Position numbers and translations under genes: made by a program
Notes under the pieces: model-generated
What the model saw: the letters and a program-made list of their open reading frames with translations, nothing else
The model's database searches: none
Told to the model about the DNA's origin: nothing
Source: Actinidia chinensis
Lineage: Eukaryota > Streptophyta > Magnoliopsida > Ericales > Actinidiaceae
Length of the DNA: 15,000 bases
Direction of reading: 5' to 3'
Assembly (NCBI GenBank): GCA_009663005.1
Contig: CM018891.1
Span: 2,070,465 to 2,085,464, forward strand
Shown here: piece after piece, positions 12,344 through 15,000 of the stretch
Position numbering within the stretch: the stretch's first letter is position 1
Layout: the number at the start of each line of letters is the position of its first letter

Positions 12344-13129
12344 CCCCTCCATGATATGTTTGGCAAATAAGAACATAAAAGTGAAATTTTTACATTTTCA
12401 ATTTAAAAAATCATAAAATTATAAAATTTTTATCAAATCATAGAACAAAGTTCAGTAAAAAGTAATGACGAAAAAAATCAAAAATAAAGCCGAGTATATC
12501 TGTTAACAACCTTTATATTAATAGAAACAAATTTGTACATGGGCTCCACATTAGGTATCTATTTTATTGCATTTAGCTTTGTAAATCTTCATCACTCCTC
12601 CAAAGATTCGGCCATTTTGAAGAAGGGGTGCGAATTTGCACTCCTTTAATTTTGGTGGGCTTGTATGTGTGAATAATGGATAAAGTACACTTTTGATCCT
12701 TCGAGTATCTAATTTTTCTACTTTGATCCAATCGCTTACTTTTGTAACATTTTGGGGGCAGTTCTGGTCTTTAGGAAAAAAAATCCCACATCTCTCTCTC
12801 TCTCCAAATCCAACCACAATCATCAACCCAATTCCTCAAACTCCACCAATGTGCCCTCTCTTCATCTCCACACCTCTCTTCGTCTCCATAAATGCACCAT
12901 CCCTCTCCATTTGAGATGTATTTTGTTTGGTATTTTTGTTTGGCATGTGAGTATATTGTGTAGCATAATTCAAGATTATGTTTTGTTTAGGGTTTTTTGG
13001 TGTGAGTTTGTTTATGAGTGAGACAAAGGGCGGAAATGAGATTTGAAGAGATGAAACCTAAAGAAAGGTTGCGAAACTATGCGCGAGTGGGTGTAAGTAG
13101 GAGAGTAATGCCAAATCTTTTTTGTTATA
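12344..13129. other. Non-coding stretch with dispersed-repeat-like sequence
   Basis: No gene is recognised. TAAAGTACACTTTTGATCC at 12682-12700, followed by TTTTTCTACTTTGATCCAAT, resembles a common plant dispersed-repeat terminus, from memory. A short CT run and pyrimidine-rich sequence (about 12788-12910) looks leader-like but is not followed by a plausible ORF. Confidence 0.45.
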
Positions 13130-13433
13130 GATATATATATATATATATAGATATATATATATAAAATAGGCTCTCGGTCATTGATAATGGGTTTAATCTT
13201 TAAATTAGTTGTGTATAACCCCCGAGAACCGAAATAATATATATATATATATATATATAATATATATATCTATATATATATATATAAAATAGGCTTCTCG
13301 TTCATTGAAATGAGGTTTAATCTTTTAAATAGTCGGTATAGAGAACCGAATATATTATATATATATATTCGGTTCTCTATACCGACTAATTTAAAAGATT
13401 AATCCCATTATCAATGAACGAGAAGCCTATTTA
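13130..13433. repeat. TA microsatellites with embedded foldback (MITE-like) copies
   Basis: Long TA runs (about 13130-13162, 13234-13285, 13351-13367) separate three copies of a roughly 65-71-bp unit that begins AAAATAGGC and ends GAACCGAA. Copies 13163-13233 and 13286-13350 are direct. Copy 13368-13432 is inverted, so 13286-13432 forms a near-perfect hairpin with an AT loop. This resembles MITEs that insert in TA repeats. Confidence 0.8.
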
Positions 13434-13582
13434 AAATCGAAGCAAAACTTTTTTTCTAAATGCATAAATACACTTATGTGCACATTTTGAGAATATATAT
13501 GACATCTCATCAAACGGGATCAAAATAAATATAATCACAATCACATACTCTATTTTATAAATTGTTTTTCCTCTAAAAATAA

Positions 13583-13740
13583 ACCATTGTAGCGTAGTAG
13601 TTAGGTAGCGAAATACGCTCATCAAGCACTTTCTCGTCCCACATGTACCAATTTTAAGGCCAGTGTAGTGCAACCTCTATTGCCCTCTCGACAAGATTAA
13701 CGTTGTTTCATCTTCATGATCTGAAATGTTTTTTTTTTTT
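13583..13740 (+). mobile_element. Candidate tRNA-derived SINE
   Basis: TAGCGTAGTAGT (13590-13601) matches the Pol III A-box consensus TRGCNNAGYNGG at 11 of 12 positions. About 40 bp downstream, TTCTCGTCCC (13631-13640) is a partial B-box. Roughly 90 bp later the unit ends in a long T run (13729-13740), as some plant SINEs do. No target duplication was found, and the folding of a tRNA head was not established. Confidence 0.35.
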
Positions 13741-13825
13741 ATTTTTGAAACATGTAATTTATGCAAAAAAAAAATAATTAGTTTATATGATATTGGTAGT
13801 CACACATTAAAAAAATGAAAAAATT

Positions 13826-14323
13826 ACAAAAGGATTCCGGTGTTTGACCTTAGTAATAGATTAAATTAAACAATAGAGTTTTGATGTGGTCACAATTAAA
13901 AACCTCCGTCAGTTTTTGTTCTATTAGGATTGACATAACCAACTAATTTTTGAGTTTTTTGGGGGTAAAAACGACATCTTTCAAAGTTATTGGTCTTTAA
14001 AACCCTTAATCGATACAATTAGTGATAATTTTTAAGTTAAAATAGATGTCATTAGAATTCATTTTCAAGTTATATATTCAAGCTATTTTTTCATAGTTTT
14101 GATTAAAAATGATCCCTAAGTACATCGATTAAATGATAATAACATTTAAAGACGTTATTTTTTTAATTTTTTGGGTAAGAATTAATTGGTTCGATCAACC
14201 CTAATGAAATAAATACTGACGGGGGTTTTAGTTGCGACTATATCAAAACTCTAGAACTTGATTTATTACAATTAAAATTACAGAGTTTAACTTGTTACCA
14301 AGTTCAAACCTTGAGATTTTTTA
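13826..14323. repeat. Imperfect long foldback element, about 500 bp
   Basis: The left arm (13826 to about 14040) pairs with the right arm (about 14090-14323) around a centre near 14064. Examples are GAGTTTTGATGTGGTC on the left against GAGTTTTGATATAGTC (reverse complement of the right), CCGTCAG (13906-13912) against CTGACGG (14216-14222), and CTATTAGGATTGA against CATTAGGGTTGAT. Divergence between arms is considerable, so it is old. There is no coding capacity. Confidence 0.65.
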
Positions 14324-14330
14324 TTTATAC

Positions 14331-14579
14331 AAATAATTAAATTAATCAAATATCTACTATTTGTATATGGTCAAATCATATCTAATTGCTTATGTAAATA
14401 ATTAAATTAACCAAATATCTACTATTTGTATATGGTCGAATCATATCTAAATTTTTATAGAAATAATTAAATTAATCAAATATCTACTATTTGTATATGG
14501 TCGAATCATATCTAATTGTTTATGTAAATAATTAAATTAATCAAATATCTATTATTTGTATATGGTTGAATCATATCTA
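14331..14579. repeat. 65-bp tandem array, 3.8 copies
   Basis: Units start at 14331, 14396, 14461 and 14526, each opening AAATAATTAAATTAA, followed by CAAATATCTACTATTTG, TATATGGTC and AATCATATCTA. The period is exactly 65 bp each time, with only a few substitutions between units. The array is AT-rich and minisatellite-like, with no coding potential. Confidence 0.95.
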
Positions 14580-15000
14580 TGGTTCATTAACATGGAACTA
14601 GTGAAAAGGAAGAGAAAGTGAAAAAAGTAATTAAAAGAAAAATTCTAAAAATAATAGTTTATTTCTGTTTGTTAGGTTTTGCAAAGAAATTAAATAAAAA
14701 TAATATTTTTTTCTTGATAGGTTTTAGAAGACGGAGAAAAAAAATAATAAAATAACTTAAATAAACCTAAAGAAAAAAAAAAGTAAAGAAGGGAGAAGAA
14801 TGTAAAATAAAAAATAATGAAGAATAAAAAGAAATTTTTTATTTACTCTCCCATCCAAAACTTAGAACCAAATAACGAAAATAATTTTTATTTTTATTTT
14901 TATTTTAATTTCTTACCCTAAGTTCCCAACTTAGTCTTGACGGGTTCGGCTCCCCTCCAACCCCTATCCTCCATACTCTTCCAAATTTTCCAAGTCAGTC
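14580..15000. other. AT-rich end of window, nothing recognised
   Basis: Purine-rich and A-rich low-complexity sequence, with a short pyrimidine-rich, GC-richer stretch in the last 70 bases. No gene is supported. Confidence 0.5.

Noticed and set aside
12693..13021. Pyrimidine-rich leader followed by short ORFs, resembling a gene start
   Set aside because: The ORFs are low-complexity Ser/Pro/Asn with no domain, no downstream exons were found, and the adjacent sequence looks like a dispersed repeat.
14331..14579. CRISPR-like regular repeat array
   Set aside because: The entire 65-bp unit is repeated with no unique spacers, and the context is a plant nuclear genome.

Overview
The window looks like nuclear DNA from a flowering plant, probably a eudicot. 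It is AT-rich and gene-sparse, and carries GT-AG introns, CT-rich gene leaders, many microsatellites and remnants of plant transposons. No prokaryotic, organellar or viral gene order is visible. Only two protein-coding genes can be supported. They converge: one is on + in the middle of the window and one is on - to its right.

Gene 1 (4965-8493, +) is a five-exon papain-like cysteine protease of the granulin-containing XBCP3/RD21 type. The spliced product is 442 aa and has every part of the family: signal peptide, I29 prodomain, complete Gln/Cys/His/Asn active site, proline-rich linker and C-terminal granulin domain. A pure TC repeat runs right up to its start codon, and a MITE-like element fills most of the upstream region. 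Its first intron (1477 bp) holds transposon debris. Gene 2 (10047-10880, -) is an intronless, GC-rich 277-codon gene for a predicted chloroplast-targeted protein with a stand-alone LON substrate-binding domain. Its upstream side carries a CT-rich leader and two G-boxes. The two genes have no obvious functional link. At most they share a broad theme of proteolysis in different compartments.

Left flank (1-4230): no gene. It contains an alternating purine-pyrimidine CA/TG tract (about 307-415), a duplicated LTR-like block with a nested 36-bp tandem repeat (853-1349), a probable Gypsy-type LTR remnant (about 2700-3052), and a pair of 26-bp direct repeats (4027-4086). Right flank (11150-15000): no gene. 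It contains a non-autonomous hAT element with TIRs and a near-perfect 8-bp target duplication (11838-12335), TA-microsatellite-embedded foldback copies (13130-13433), a candidate tRNA-derived SINE (about 13583-13740), a roughly 500-bp imperfect foldback (about 13826-14323) and a 65-bp tandem array (14331-14579).

I see no candidate for a wholly new biological system. The items most worth a second look are the repeat structures placed close to, or inside, the two genes, and the well-delimited hAT and TA-embedded foldback elements.
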